DNA from: an uncultured Clostridia bacterium
Lineage (GTDB): Bacteria > Bacillota > Clostridia > TANB77 > CAG-508
Reading direction: 5' to 3'
Length of the DNA stretch: 64,000 bases
Assembly (NCBI GenBank): GCA_947627295.1
Contig: CANQVJ010000001.1
Span: 124,001-188,000 of the forward strand
Part shown: piece after piece, positions 30,901 to 41,450 of the stretch
How positions within the stretch are numbered: position 1 is the stretch's first letter
Layout of the letters: the number at the start of each line of letters is the position of its first letter
Notes under the pieces: model-generated
Told to the model about the DNA's origin: nothing
What the model saw: only the letters and a program-made list of their open reading frames with translations
The model's database searches: none
Translations under genes and position numbers: made by a program

Positions 30901-31323
30901 ATGGATGTAAGAATAACATCAAACACAACTCTTCATTTAAGAGAACAACCTACAACAAGTAGTAACTCTTTAGGAAAATATACAGGAGAAACATTATCTG
31001 TAAAAAGAGTTAGCTGTTCAGACGGATATACATGGCACCAAGTTATAATGACTGACGGACAGATTGGATATATGAGGGGAGATTATTTACAACAAATAGC
31101 TGATAAAACAAATTGTAGTTATGCAGCAAGAATTAATAATACAGATGTTAGATTAAGAGTAGGGCCAAGCACAAGATTAGATCAAATTGGATATGTAAAT
31201 AATGGAGAACAAGTTACTGTAATAAATAATGGAACATATAACAATATAGACGGACATAATTGGAGTAGAATAAAATTAAGTAATGGAACACAAGGTTTTG
31301 TTGCTTCAGAATATTTAAGTTAA
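27970..31323 (+). CDS. Secreted GH73-like glucosaminidase with ricin-type and SH3b domains
   Basis: A 1117-residue exported protein. A signal peptide (1-32) is followed by four ricin-type trefoil modules (about 40-175, 185-325, 365-520, 525-660) with repeated SGKSLDVAG/GQVLDVCG and NQ-W motifs, and an acidic Pro/Glu linker after the second. Residues about 690-920 form a glucosaminidase domain with FQEQGRSG (E826 is the likely catalytic acid) and YYNPFNINASG, the latter typical of GH73-type endo-beta-N-acetylglucosaminidases. Two SH3b domains (about 955-1020 and 1040-1115) close the protein. It should cut peptidoglycan between GlcNAc and MurNAc. It is preceded by AAGGAGG and by an A+T-rich leader. 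Confidence 0.86.
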   Translation: MKKNRKKLMIIVLIAFALVQLSIFNTINFSVAKTKEEDTLSSGNYIITSALNDNNVFNVSGNSLENGANIIAYKYAWQDNEIFEIKNLGENKYKIISYTSKKSLDIPLASKEENVGIIQFDDHNAENQEWIIQKNEDGTYCIISGYSNLYLNLENGENKTQVTTKKANGTKNQKFIIEPVDKKYQPIQNGTYSIKSSADQNYAFNVAGGTNDNGLGLILYQYSGAENEKFDFNYLGNGLYSITAKFSGKSLDVAGADVNENAKIIQYDLNQARPSNQVWRIKKNTDNTYSINSLCSNLYLNATDIAKHADIVTKAWNNTKNEKFVIKNVNSNEGQKPAEPQEPDKSEDPVDPEEAKKEKEEFDKKYRTVEDGTYIISSPLNSDFVFDVAGASQEKKANVGIYFYNGGENQKFEINYIDDYTGTYTITAKHSGQVLDVCGCGMVDGTNIIQHPHAEQIPDNQRWYVEKHGDGTYSFRSKLNNLYIDLADGILGNCPNIQVHSQNNNRSQRFNLETSKTPVPNFEHKLADGVYSIETGISSDYVIDTASGSMKIDKKNGNASQKFSVSYVGDGTYTMTNLSSRKVVDVCNNGMVSGTEVIQYQRNEPLTKNQKWIIKDLGDGYYNIVSALNYLDLDLAHGDNLDKAIQTNVIQLYTRHTGIAQKFKFVIPPKVSDTIDVNRYPGYKEKIAALENAHPSWNFNLNYLNKSFAEVIRGERQVHNRNLVPATTRGDYICPDCGTVAQDSGGWRAASELAIAYYMDPRNFLDDTNVFQFMDVNCFDEATCSIANIQRNVAGTFLANYYNDIYYACRNTNTSPYFILARLFQEQGRSGTRIGRGMPDGGQTYYNPFNINASGTGQSAIYNNALNAAKGYGWNTMEKGLAGGINFLKKWYLENYQGTLYKNKFDVDDRRSGSGLYSHQYMQNLMAPYNEARNMKSMYASSGTIDIPLTFEIPMYESINDVSGSSSLPSTTTSTSPMDVRITSNTTLHLREQPTTSSNSLGKYTGETLSVKRVSCSDGYTWHQVIMTDGQIGYMRGDYLQQIADKTNCSYAARINNTDVRLRVGPSTRLDQIGYVNNGEQVTVINNGTYNNIDGHNWSRIKLSNGTQGFVASEYLS

Positions 31324-31335
31324 GGATGTTAAAAT

Positions 31336-31974
31336 ATGAAAAATGTAATAAAAATTATTGGTGTAATAGCAATTTTATTAAGTTTTCAAAATGTAGTTGT
31401 TGCAGAACCCGAATTTGAAGAAGAAAATATAGGCAATCCACCATATGAAGAAAGAATTCAAGACCCAATTCTTTCAGATATACAAGCTGAAAAAGAAGTA
31501 AAAGAACAAGAAGAAAAAGTTAAAAATGCAGAAGGAAAATCAAGAAATTGTTATCTGAAAAGTTTAGAAGTTGAGGGGTATGAAATAGAACCTAAATTTG
31601 ATAAAGATATTATAGACTATGTTATCAAAGGAAATGTAAAAGAAAATGAAATTACTATTAATGCGGTTGCAGATGATGAAAATGCAACAATAGAAGGAAC
31701 AGGTAAAATAGAATTAAATCCTGAAAAAGATTATTATGAAATAAAAGTAATTGCAGAATCTGAAATGATAGCTAAATCTTATTATATTTATTTATCAGAA
31801 GATAAAAAGGAAGAAGTGCTTAATGAAGCAGAAAATATTGGAGCTGCAGCAGATATAAAAAAAGAAGAAAAGCCAAAAAATTATACAAATGTAATTATTA
31901 TATCAGTAATAGTAGCTATTGCAATTATTGCGATATTATTAATAATAGTTAAGAAGAAAAAGGAGAAAAACTAG
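31336..31974 (+). CDS. Membrane-anchored protein with a cadherin-like beta-sandwich domain
   Basis: A 212-residue protein with an N-terminal signal-like segment (1-23), a Glu/Lys-rich stretch (about 25-65), and a cadherin-like beta-sandwich domain (about 66-155) recognised from LKSLEVEGYEIEPKFDKDI and the following DYVIKGNVKENEITINAVA pattern. A C-terminal membrane helix (about 183-205) ends in Lys residues. This looks like an extracellular adhesion or scaffold module on the outer face of the membrane. It lies between two ricin-domain wall hydrolases with gaps of 12 and 1 bases, so it may help place them, which is an inference. Confidence 0.7.
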   Translation: MKNVIKIIGVIAILLSFQNVVVAEPEFEEENIGNPPYEERIQDPILSDIQAEKEVKEQEEKVKNAEGKSRNCYLKSLEVEGYEIEPKFDKDIIDYVIKGNVKENEITINAVADDENATIEGTGKIELNPEKDYYEIKVIAESEMIAKSYYIYLSEDKKEEVLNEAENIGAAADIKKEEKPKNYTNVIIISVIVAIAIIAILLIIVKKKKEKN

Positions 31975-31975
31975 T

Positions 31976-34900
31976 ATGAAAAAACTTGCAATTAGTTTAT
32001 TAAGTATTATATTTATTTTTATAATTTTCCCAAATTGTACAAAGGCAGTTGAAGTTCCAGAAGCAGTACAAGATTTGGAAAATGGAGCTGTATATGAAAT
32101 ATATTTTGCAGAAACAAGAAAAGTATTGGATGTAAATGGACCAAGTAAATCTAATGGTGCAAATATTACAATTTGGGAAAGGTCTAACCAGGATAATCAA
32201 AAATTTAAAGCAATACTTAATGACGACGGCTCATATACTTTTAAATGTGAATATTCAGGTATGGTTATAGATGCAGAAGGTGGCGGAAAAACAAGTGGTA
32301 CAAATGTAAGCCAATATTCTGCATATGAGCCATTTACAGATAATCAAAGGTGGTATCTATTAAAACACGAAGACGATTCATATAGTTTGGTTTCAAAAGC
32401 ACATGGATTTTATTTAGATGTAACTGCTGGAAATGTTGGCGGAGATAATGGACAAAATGTAGCAATACATAATGCCAATGGTGGTAGAGCCCAAAGGTTC
32501 AAATTTAGAAAAGTTATAAAAGATATAAATCAAGCAGATCTTGAAGAAGGTATGTATAACATAAAAAGTAAACTAACTGGAGATAGAGTTTTAGAAGTTG
32601 CTAATAACAGTGTGGATAATGGAGCTAGAATTCAATTAGGAAATAATGATGATTTAGCATCTGAAAAATTTAAGGTAAGCAAAAATCCAGACGGGTCATA
32701 TGTAATTACAGCTATGCACACAGGTAAAGCTTTTGATATATGTCAAGGTAGTGGAATATGTGGAACAGCTGTGCAACAACATACTATCAATAATGGAACA
32801 AATCAACAATGGAATGTATTTAAAAATGAAGACGGTTCATATAGTTTAATTTCTGTTGGAACAGGTTTAGCATTAGATGTTTTGGGAGCAACAACTAATG
32901 TTGGAACACCAATTGATACATATTTTTATCATGGTGGAGAATCGGAGAAGTTTGAGTTTACTCAAATAGAACCAATTAAAGTAAAGAAAGAATTAGAAAA
33001 TTCAACATATAGAATTATTAGTAAAGAAGAAGAGCAAAAAGATATGTACACAAGCGACGGTGGCGGTGTCAGAATAGAGCCAAGCCAAAATATTGTTAAA
33101 CAAAAATATGAATTAGAAGTAGATGAAGATAATTATTATAAAATAAAAAATCAGGGAAGAGTTTTAGCAATAGCTAGTGAAGATGCAAATGTTGGAGATA
33201 GCATAATAGCCAAACAAGAAGAGGGTTTGGATACAGAAAAATGGATTTTAAAATATTATGGAAAAAATCTATATGGATTAGTTTCAAAATGTAAAAATTT
33301 ATATATTACTAAAGAAGGTGGAAACTTAAAATTAGGAGATGAAACAGATTTAAAACCACAACAATTCATTTTTGTAAATATGAATATAAATTCGTCATGG
33401 GACCTTCAAACAGGTATGTATCAAATAAGAAATAGAGCAGGAAAAGTAGTAGATATAGCTGGTGCAAGTAACTCAAAGGCAAATGCAATAATATATAATA
33501 ATGGTGGTGGATTAAATCAAAAATATTATGTTAATAAAGTAGGAAACGAATATTATACAATTACACCAGTACACTCTGCAATGAATTTAGATGTGTGTGG
33601 TGCATCAACTGCAATGGGAACACAAATAATTCAATATAGACAAACAAATGAAATTAATCAGCAATGGCTTTTGAAGAGAAATGAAAATGGATATTATACT
33701 ATAATTTCAAAATTATCAGGATTAGTTGTAGATATTCCTGGTGGAGATGTAAACAATGTAGGAGCAAACCTAGATTTATGGTATGATAAAGGTGGAGATT
33801 GGCAACAATTTGAATTTGTTCCAACAGATGTTTTAGGAAGTGGAACATATGAAATAGAAACAAGGGTCGATCCAAATATAATTGTAAATGTATCAGGAGC
33901 ATCAAGAGATGCAGGTGCAAATGTAATAATGTATCAAGCAGAAAATTCTGATAATGCAAGGTTTAATATTTCGCCTGTTCCAGGAAGTAACAATACATAT
34001 AGAATGATTGCAAAACACTCTAATTTGCGTTTAGCGGTAGATATGAATACTAACAATGTTTATCAAGGCGCAAATGTAGACGACCCATATACTCTATGGA
34101 ATTTAATTCCTGCAGGAAATGGATATTATTACATAGCTTGCCAAGGAAATGGCTTAGTAATGGATATGGACCAAAATAGCAAAAACTTAGTTGTAAATGG
34201 AAATTACCATGGAACAAATGAACAGTTTAGATTTGTTACTGGTAGAAGATTGTTCTATGAAGAAGGCACATATGGTATGTCTGGATTAGCTGCTACTGGT
34301 GATTGGAATAGAGGAACAAATTTAAAATATTATAAATTTGGTAAGGGTCCAAGAGCAATGTTTCTAACATTTTCAATACATGGTTGGGAAGATTCGTATG
34401 CACACGACGGAGCAGAATTAACATATATGGCAGACGAATTTAGAAATTGGCTACGCGGTGGAATAACAGATGATATTATGAGAAATTGGTCAATATACAT
34501 TTTACCAGCATTAAATCCGGACGGTCAAACTCATGGTTGGACAAATAACGGACCAGGAAGATGTACAGTATATCAAGGAATTGATATGAATAGAAACTGG
34601 TCAGTTGGATTTACTAGAAATGGAAGTGCAAGAAACTTTACAGGAAATGAAGCTTTTTCAGCATATGAAACACAAAGAGTAAGAGATTTTATATTAGGAC
34701 ATAAGGGTTCACAAAACATACTTGTAGATGTTCATGGTTGGTTAAATGAAACTCTTGGAGACAATGGTTTAGGAAGTTATTACAGAAGCCAATTTGGATT
34801 ACCAACTCATATAGGTTCTTATGGAAGTGGATATTTAATAAACTGGGCTCGTACAATTGGAAATGCTCGTTCAGTACTTGTAGAATTGCCACAAGTTTCA

Positions 34901-35527
34901 AGTCACCAAGAAGTAGTATCTAGAGATTATGTGGGTAAATTCTATAGAGCAACAATGGATATTCTAAATAGAGAAGGAATAGCTGGTATTAGCTATAATG
35001 CAAGAAATGCAATAATTGGTGGAAACAATATGAAAGAAACTGTTAAAGAATATGACGGTAGAGAATTTTCACAAGTAAAACCTGAATATCAATTTAGAGT
35101 TGCTTTAGCAGGTGTTTTGAAAAATAATAAACCACAGGAAAACGAAATTGGAAGCATTTTAGAAAATGTACCTACAAAAACAGGAATATGGGTTTCAGAA
35201 AATTCTAGACAAAAAGTATTAGAGCTATTCAAACAAAACGGAATTGAAGATTGCCAAATAAATGAAGAAGGTTACTTAATATCACAAGACAAGAGATTAC
35301 AAAATAACAGCAAATTATATGTTTTAGATATGAACGGAAGAAACTATAAAAGAGATGAGGTATCAGGAGAAATTCAAGAAAATCCAATTGAAGAAATCGA
35401 CCCATATCAAATAACTGAAAAATATGAATATGATAATAAAATAGTAATGGAAATTACAACAAATAAAGCAGGAAAACTTACAAAAGAGGAAATATTTAAT
35501 GAGATAATAGAAAATCTAAAGGAGTGA
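31976..35527 (+). CDS. Secreted M14 carboxypeptidase-like hydrolase with tandem ricin-type domains
   Basis: A 1183-residue exported protein. A signal peptide (1-24) is followed by about five ricin-type trefoil modules (about 30-180, 190-335, 345-475, 480-625, 630-770). Residues about 785-1030 are an M14 metallopeptidase domain with all key positions visible: H802 and E805 in HGWE and H920 in VDVHGW for zinc, R873 in NRNW for the substrate carboxylate, and the catalytic Glu at E970 in VELP. Family members of this type cleave peptidoglycan stem peptides. The last 150 residues are of unknown fold. The first trefoil is a near copy of that in the GH25 protein at 8915-11200. Confidence 0.86.
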   Translation: MKKLAISLLSIIFIFIIFPNCTKAVEVPEAVQDLENGAVYEIYFAETRKVLDVNGPSKSNGANITIWERSNQDNQKFKAILNDDGSYTFKCEYSGMVIDAEGGGKTSGTNVSQYSAYEPFTDNQRWYLLKHEDDSYSLVSKAHGFYLDVTAGNVGGDNGQNVAIHNANGGRAQRFKFRKVIKDINQADLEEGMYNIKSKLTGDRVLEVANNSVDNGARIQLGNNDDLASEKFKVSKNPDGSYVITAMHTGKAFDICQGSGICGTAVQQHTINNGTNQQWNVFKNEDGSYSLISVGTGLALDVLGATTNVGTPIDTYFYHGGESEKFEFTQIEPIKVKKELENSTYRIISKEEEQKDMYTSDGGGVRIEPSQNIVKQKYELEVDEDNYYKIKNQGRVLAIASEDANVGDSIIAKQEEGLDTEKWILKYYGKNLYGLVSKCKNLYITKEGGNLKLGDETDLKPQQFIFVNMNINSSWDLQTGMYQIRNRAGKVVDIAGASNSKANAIIYNNGGGLNQKYYVNKVGNEYYTITPVHSAMNLDVCGASTAMGTQIIQYRQTNEINQQWLLKRNENGYYTIISKLSGLVVDIPGGDVNNVGANLDLWYDKGGDWQQFEFVPTDVLGSGTYEIETRVDPNIIVNVSGASRDAGANVIMYQAENSDNARFNISPVPGSNNTYRMIAKHSNLRLAVDMNTNNVYQGANVDDPYTLWNLIPAGNGYYYIACQGNGLVMDMDQNSKNLVVNGNYHGTNEQFRFVTGRRLFYEEGTYGMSGLAATGDWNRGTNLKYYKFGKGPRAMFLTFSIHGWEDSYAHDGAELTYMADEFRNWLRGGITDDIMRNWSIYILPALNPDGQTHGWTNNGPGRCTVYQGIDMNRNWSVGFTRNGSARNFTGNEAFSAYETQRVRDFILGHKGSQNILVDVHGWLNETLGDNGLGSYYRSQFGLPTHIGSYGSGYLINWARTIGNARSVLVELPQVSSHQEVVSRDYVGKFYRATMDILNREGIAGISYNARNAIIGGNNMKETVKEYDGREFSQVKPEYQFRVALAGVLKNNKPQENEIGSILENVPTKTGIWVSENSRQKVLELFKQNGIEDCQINEEGYLISQDKRLQNNSKLYVLDMNGRNYKRDEVSGEIQENPIEEIDPYQITEKYEYDNKIVMEITTNKAGKLTKEEIFNEIIENLKE

Positions 35528-35534
35528 GAAAAAA

Positions 35535-36548
35535 ATGAGAAGGATACTTACAGGGGATAGACCTACTGGAAGATTGCATATTGGACATTATTTCGGCTCA
35601 TTACAAACCAGATTAAAAATGCAAGAAGACCCTAATAATGAACCATATATCTTAATTGCAGATGTTCAAGCTCTAACAGATAATTTTAATAATCCAGAAA
35701 AGGTAAGAAAAAATGTAAGAGAAGTTGCAATAGATTATTTATCAGTAGGAATTGACCCAAATAAAACAACAATTTATATACAATCAATGGTGCCAGAAAC
35801 AGCAGAACTAACAGTGTTTTATTCAAATTTGGTAACAATAGCAAGACTTCAAAGAAACCCAACAGTAAAAACTGAAATTGCACAGAAAAAAGAAATATTT
35901 GGTGAAAGTGTTACATATGGTTTTTTAGGGTATCCAGTAAGCCAAGCAGCAGATATAACAGCATTTGAAGGTGAGCTTGTACCAGTTGGAGAAGATCAAG
36001 AACCATTAATTGAACAATGTAGAGAAATAGTTAGAAAATTTAATTCAATATATGGAGAAGTTCTAGTGGAGCCTAAGGCGGTGCTTTCGACTACAAAAAG
36101 AATTAAAGGTTTAGACGGAAATGATAAAATGGGAAAATCTTTAGGAAATGCTATATATTTAGCAGATAGTGAAGAAGAAATTTTAAAAAAAGTAATGAGT
36201 GCCGTTACAGACCCTAACAGAATAAAAAAAGACGATTTAGGAAATCCTGATGTGTGTATGGTTTCATATTATCACAAATTATTTAGCCCACAAATGGAAG
36301 TTGACGAAGTTTGTAAAGAGTGTAGAGAAGGAAAAAGAGGATGTGTTGCTTGCAAAAAGCAATTAGCAAAAAATATTTCAGACACTTTGAAACCAATTAG
36401 AGAAAAAAGAAAATATTATGAAGAACATCTAGAAGAAGTTGATAAAATACTAGAAGAGGGCACAAAGAAAGCTAGAAAAACAGCAAGAGAGACCATGAAG
36501 AAAGTAAAAAAAGCAATGAAATTAGATTATTTTGAAAATGAGGAGTAA
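35535..36548 (+). CDS. trpS: Tryptophanyl-tRNA synthetase
   Basis: A 337-residue class I synthetase charging tRNA-Trp. It has RILTGDRPTGRLHIGHYFGS with the HIGH motif, the LIADVQALTDN block, and the KMSKS-like DKMGKSLGN. The Lys-rich C-terminal helix (about 290-330) is a little longer than in many bacterial enzymes. It starts seven bases after the hydrolase gene and is followed by obg, two bases on. Confidence 0.95.
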   Translation: MRRILTGDRPTGRLHIGHYFGSLQTRLKMQEDPNNEPYILIADVQALTDNFNNPEKVRKNVREVAIDYLSVGIDPNKTTIYIQSMVPETAELTVFYSNLVTIARLQRNPTVKTEIAQKKEIFGESVTYGFLGYPVSQAADITAFEGELVPVGEDQEPLIEQCREIVRKFNSIYGEVLVEPKAVLSTTKRIKGLDGNDKMGKSLGNAIYLADSEEEILKKVMSAVTDPNRIKKDDLGNPDVCMVSYYHKLFSPQMEVDEVCKECREGKRGCVACKKQLAKNISDTLKPIREKRKYYEEHLEEVDKILEEGTKKARKTARETMKKVKKAMKLDYFENEE

Positions 36549-37824
<1,276 letters not shown>

Positions 37825-37825
37825 C

Positions 37826-38311
37826 ATGAAAAAAGAAGTGAAAAAAGTAAAGATAAATGAAATTGATTTTAAGAATTTTAACTTTGATACTATTAGAGGT
37901 TTATTTGCACAGTACAAAGAAATTATAAATTATTTATTCTTCGGAGTATTGGCAACAGTAGTAAATTTTATATGCTATGTTATTTTTGCAAGAGTATTTA
38001 GAATTGAAGAAGTTGCAAGTAATATGCTTTCTTGGTTTTTCTCTGTACTGTTTGCATATATTACAAACAAGATATTTGTATTTGAAAGTAAAACAGACAC
38101 ATTTAAAAAATTCATAATGGAAATGGGGTCGTTTTTCTTAGCAAGAGTAGTATCTGGAATATTGTGTGATGTTGGTACCTTCGCATTAATGGTAAAAGTT
38201 TTACATATAAATGATATTGTATCAAAAGTTGTTACACAAGTTGCAGTAGTAATAGTTAATTATATTTTTAGTAAATTTATTATATTTAAAAAAGATAAGA
38301 AAGAAGGTTAG
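37826..38311 (+). CDS. gtrA: GtrA family membrane protein
   Basis: A 161-residue protein with four hydrophobic segments and the GtrA pattern (YLFFGVLATVVNFICYVIF, then SWFFSVLFAYITNKIFVFES and a closing IVNYIFSKFIIFK). GtrA proteins are thought to flip or pass polyprenyl-phosphate-linked sugars across the membrane. The gene is followed two bases later by a GtrB-like transferase, the usual partner, and a further membrane protein, so the three probably decorate a wall polymer. Confidence 0.85.
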   Translation: MKKEVKKVKINEIDFKNFNFDTIRGLFAQYKEIINYLFFGVLATVVNFICYVIFARVFRIEEVASNMLSWFFSVLFAYITNKIFVFESKTDTFKKFIMEMGSFFLARVVSGILCDVGTFALMVKVLHINDIVSKVVTQVAVVIVNYIFSKFIIFKKDKKEG

Positions 38312-38313
38312 CA

Positions 38314-39249
38314 ATGAAAAAAGTATCAGTAGTAATACCAATGTATTATGAGGAAGAAGTTGCAAAAGAATGTTATGAAAGAGTTGTAAAAGTACTAAAG
38401 AATATTGAAGGCTATGAATATGAAATGGTTTTAATAAATGACGGAAGTCAAGATAAAACTTTAGAAATAATAGAGGGAATTGCAAAAAAAGATAAAAATG
38501 TAAAAATAATATCTTTTTCAAGAAATTTTGGTCATCAGGCTGCTGTTACTGCTGGAATCAAATATGTTACAGGAGATGCAGTTGTTATAATTGATGCAGA
38601 CCTTCAAGACCCACCAGAATTAATACCTGATATGTTGAAACATTGGGAAGAAGGCTATGAAGTTATTTATGGAAAAAGAAAAACAAGAAAGGGCGAATCT
38701 GCCTTTAAGCTACTTACTGCAAAAATGTTCTATAAAACATTAAATGCTTTATCAGATGTTGAAATACCTAAAGATACAGGTGATTTCAGACTTGTTGATA
38801 AAAAAGTAGTAGATGTTGTAAATAGTATGCCAGAACATAACAAATTTTTAAGAGGTTTATTTAGCTGGGTTGGATTTAAACAAATGCCATATGAATATGA
38901 AAGGCAAGAAAGATTTGCAGGAGAAACAAAATACCCATTAAAGAAGATGCTAAAACTTGCATCTGACGGAATAATCAGTTTTTCAGCAAAACCATTAAAA
39001 GTAGTTGGTGGAATAGGAATTTTAACAATTATATTATCAGTAATAATTTTAATATATTCACTTATTTCATTTGCTTTTAATTTAAATGGATTAACACCGG
39101 GGTGGACTTCGATTATGGTTGCAATAACTTTATTTAGTGGAGTTCAGTTGGTTTCTTTATGGATTATTGCTGAATATATAGGAAGAATTTATAATGATGT
39201 ACAAAAGAGGCCAGAGTACATAATTAGCAAAAAAATTAATATCGACTAA
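38314..39249 (+). CDS. GtrB-like polyprenyl-phosphate glycosyltransferase
   Basis: A 311-residue GT2 enzyme with VSVVIPMYYEEEVAKECYERV, the VLINDGSQDKTLEI block, VIIDADLQDPPELIPDM (metal-binding DxD), and GDFRLVDKKVVD. Two C-terminal membrane helices (about 230-258 and 264-290) anchor it. This is the GtrB/DPM1 class that transfers a sugar from a nucleotide to undecaprenyl phosphate on the inner face. It forms a module with the GtrA gene immediately upstream. Confidence 0.9.
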   Translation: MKKVSVVIPMYYEEEVAKECYERVVKVLKNIEGYEYEMVLINDGSQDKTLEIIEGIAKKDKNVKIISFSRNFGHQAAVTAGIKYVTGDAVVIIDADLQDPPELIPDMLKHWEEGYEVIYGKRKTRKGESAFKLLTAKMFYKTLNALSDVEIPKDTGDFRLVDKKVVDVVNSMPEHNKFLRGLFSWVGFKQMPYEYERQERFAGETKYPLKKMLKLASDGIISFSAKPLKVVGGIGILTIILSVIILIYSLISFAFNLNGLTPGWTSIMVAITLFSGVQLVSLWIIAEYIGRIYNDVQKRPEYIISKKINID

Positions 39250-39263
39250 TAGGGAGAAGAAAA

Positions 39264-40650
39264 ATGGAAGAAAAGCTAAAGCCTATTTTAGCTAAAGTTA
39301 AAGAAAATAAAATAATTGGAACAGCCATACTTTCAATAATTTTTATAATAATATTTATTATGAACATAGGAATAGCATCTAAGGTATCGTTTAATTTTCG
39401 TTCAGAATTAGATAAACATCCAGATGAAAATGCGCATTATGAAGCTGTACAATATTATACAAAACATTTTATGCCACCTAAATTTACCGATGAAGAAATA
39501 AGATATTCATATTCAGAATATGGAGAAAGTAGATTAACAGAGCTTGATAGTTATTATTTCTTCTGTGGAAAATATACAAGCATATTAAATCTTTTTAGTA
39601 AAAATGAAGTCTTTAATGCAAGAACTTTCAACCTGTTGCTATTTGTAATTATAGCAGTACTTTGCATAAGGTTATATAGAAAAGATAGTTATTTGTTTTT
39701 ACCATTTTTACTAACATCTCAAATATGGTATGTGTTTTCGTATATAGATAATGATGCTTGGGCAATATTTTGGAATTTGATATTTGTTTATCAATTGTTT
39801 TACCAAAAGAGTATGTTTAACAATTTTATAAATGCAAGTGGAAAAACTTTAAAAAAGGAAAAGGGTAAAACGATTGCAAAAATATTAGCACTTGGAGTTT
39901 TATTTTATATATTACTAACTTTAAAAATAAACTTTGTCTTAGCAACTGGAATATGTGCAATAATCTATTTAATCGTAAATAATAAAAAAGCATGTAAGAA
40001 AGAAAATTTATTTAAGATTGGATTTATATTATTAATAGGTGTATTGTTATTAGGAGTAAGGCTAGTAACAGATGTTGCAATAAATGGTTTAGATAGATAT
40101 ACAAAAATGGAAGAAATAAGAATATCTAGAGCTAGAGACAAATATCAGCCACCATATGATAGTGCTAGAGTACCAAGATTTAAAATGAAAGAAAGAGGGG
40201 AGCCTCTTAGTAAAGTTTTAACTGATGTGTATATTAGAAACTTAAGAACATCGTTCATAGGTGTATATGGTTATATGGATAAGTTTGCATCTATAGAAGA
40301 ATATAGAGTTGTAACATGTGGTTATATAATAATTGCTCTATATGTGATAATTGCAAATGTCATAAAAAAGAAAAAAGATAAAGAACACAAAATGAAGGAG
40401 TGGCAAAAAGGTAGAATTTTACCAATAGCGTTGGTTGTTACGGGTCGGATTATTAACTTTATTTTTTAGTATTTATCGTTCATATACTTATGATTTGCAA
40501 GCACAGGGAAGATATTTATTCCCAATAATTCCAATGTGTGCGGCATTGCTATATAACCAAAAGAAAAATAGAGTATTAGAGGTATTTTTCTTTATTATTA
40601 CAGTTTTACTGATAACTATGTATTATAAATATGGATATAATTTATTTTAA
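39264..40650 (+). CDS. DUF2142-like membrane protein, read through one CGG +1 shift
   Basis: The frames 39264-40469 and the one ending at 40650 join into a 461-residue membrane protein when the C of the in-frame CGG at 40446 is skipped, giving LVVTG-G-LLTLFFS. The first outside loop has ELDKHPDENAHYEAVQYYT, the pattern of DUF2142-type GT-C proteins, with about nine hydrophobic segments following. The C-terminal piece carries QAQGRYLFPIIPM, a conserved family block, so it is needed for a normal protein. It follows the GtrA-GtrB pair and may be the transferase that uses their lipid-linked sugar. Confidence 0.78.
40446..40449 (+). other. CGG +1 frameshift site 7 (CGGA)
   Basis: In-frame CGG at codon 395 after GGT. 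The zero frame stops at TAG 40467-40469. Skipping the C gives GGA TTA TTA and continues to 40650. Confidence 0.82.
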
Positions 40651-40652
40651 AC

Positions 40653-40681
40653 TTGCATTATTTTAGATTTCAATATATAAT
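40653..40681 (+). promoter_or_regulatory. Sigma-A type promoter of hpf
   Basis: TTGCAT at 40653-40658 and TATAAT at 40676-40681, 17 bases apart. A GGAGG-type site precedes the start at 40715. Confidence 0.75.
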
Positions 40682-40714
40682 AGAGAATATAAAAAACAAA
40701 AGGAGGAAAAAAGG

Positions 40715-41239
40715 ATGAAAATAAAAACAATTGGAAAGGAAATTGAAGTTACTGACGCAATAAATGATTATGTTGAAAAAAAATTAGGAAGAGTTGATAA
40801 ATATTTTGATGAGGCAAGTGCGGAAGTAACCCTTAAAGTACAAAAAAATGAACAAACAGCAGAAATATATGTAACAGCAAATGGAGAAAGATATAGAGCT
40901 GTTACAGAAGATAAGGATTTATATGCAGCAATAGATAAAGATATTGATATACTTGAAGGTCAAATCAGAAAATCAAAAACCAAAAAAGAAAAAATGATGA
41001 AGGGAACAGGAATTAAATCTTTAGAAGTTCAAAAAGAAATACCAGAAATAGAAAATCAAATTGTAAAAACAGCATACTATGAAATAAAACCAATTACACC
41101 TGAAGATGCAATGCTAGAATTACAAGAAAAACCAACACATAACTTTTTAACATTTATAAATGTAGATACAGGAAAAGTAAATGTAATTCATAGATTAAAA
41201 GACGGAAAGAATTATGGTTTAATAGAACCTGAAGCATAG
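40715..41239 (+). CDS. hpf: Long-form ribosome hibernation promoting factor
   Basis: A 174-residue protein. The N-terminal 95 residues are the HPF/YfiA fold (KTIGKEIEVTDAINDYVEKK and YVTANGERYRAVTEDKDLYAAID). The C-terminal domain (about 115-170) with VKTAYYEIKPITPEDAMLEL and FITFINVDTG-type FLTFINVDTGKVNVIHR is the dimerisation domain of the long form, which joins 70S ribosomes into 100S pairs. It has its own consensus promoter and a stem-loop after it, so it is regulated separately from its neighbours. Confidence 0.95.
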   Translation: MKIKTIGKEIEVTDAINDYVEKKLGRVDKYFDEASAEVTLKVQKNEQTAEIYVTANGERYRAVTEDKDLYAAIDKDIDILEGQIRKSKTKKEKMMKGTGIKSLEVQKEIPEIENQIVKTAYYEIKPITPEDAMLELQEKPTHNFLTFINVDTGKVNVIHRLKDGKNYGLIEPEA

Positions 41240-41249
41240 GAAAATATAC

Positions 41250-41297
41250 CGGAAAGCCTTAAAGTTTTACAAAAAGTATTTCTCTTTTGGCTTTCCG
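41250..41297 (+). terminator. Inverted repeat after hpf
   Basis: Arms CGGAAAGCC (41250-41258) and GGCTTTCCG (41289-41297) are perfect complements around a 30-base loop. There is no strong T-run, so termination is possible but not certain. Confidence 0.4.
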
Positions 41298-41318
41298 TGA
41301 ATTTGTTTAAACAAATAC

Positions 41319-41394
41319 GCTCATATAGCTCAGGTGGTAGAGTGCAGCCTTGGTAAGGCTGAGGTCACGAGTTCAAGTCTCGTTATGAGCACCA
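41319..41394 (+). tRNA. tRNA-Thr(GGU)
   Basis: A 76-base cloverleaf. The acceptor stem is GCTCATA/TATGAGC, the anticodon stem CAGCC/GGCTG, and the seven-base loop TTGGTAA carries anticodon GGT (41352-41354). The T stem is ACGAG/CTCGT, and CCA is encoded at the 3' end after discriminator A. It sits just before thrS, whose product charges this tRNA. Its anticodon loop has the normal seven bases. Confidence 0.95.
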
Positions 41395-41450
41395 ATTGCT
41401 TTATAATTAATGCCATGTGAAAATTAAAAAAAGAAATGGAGGAATTCAAA

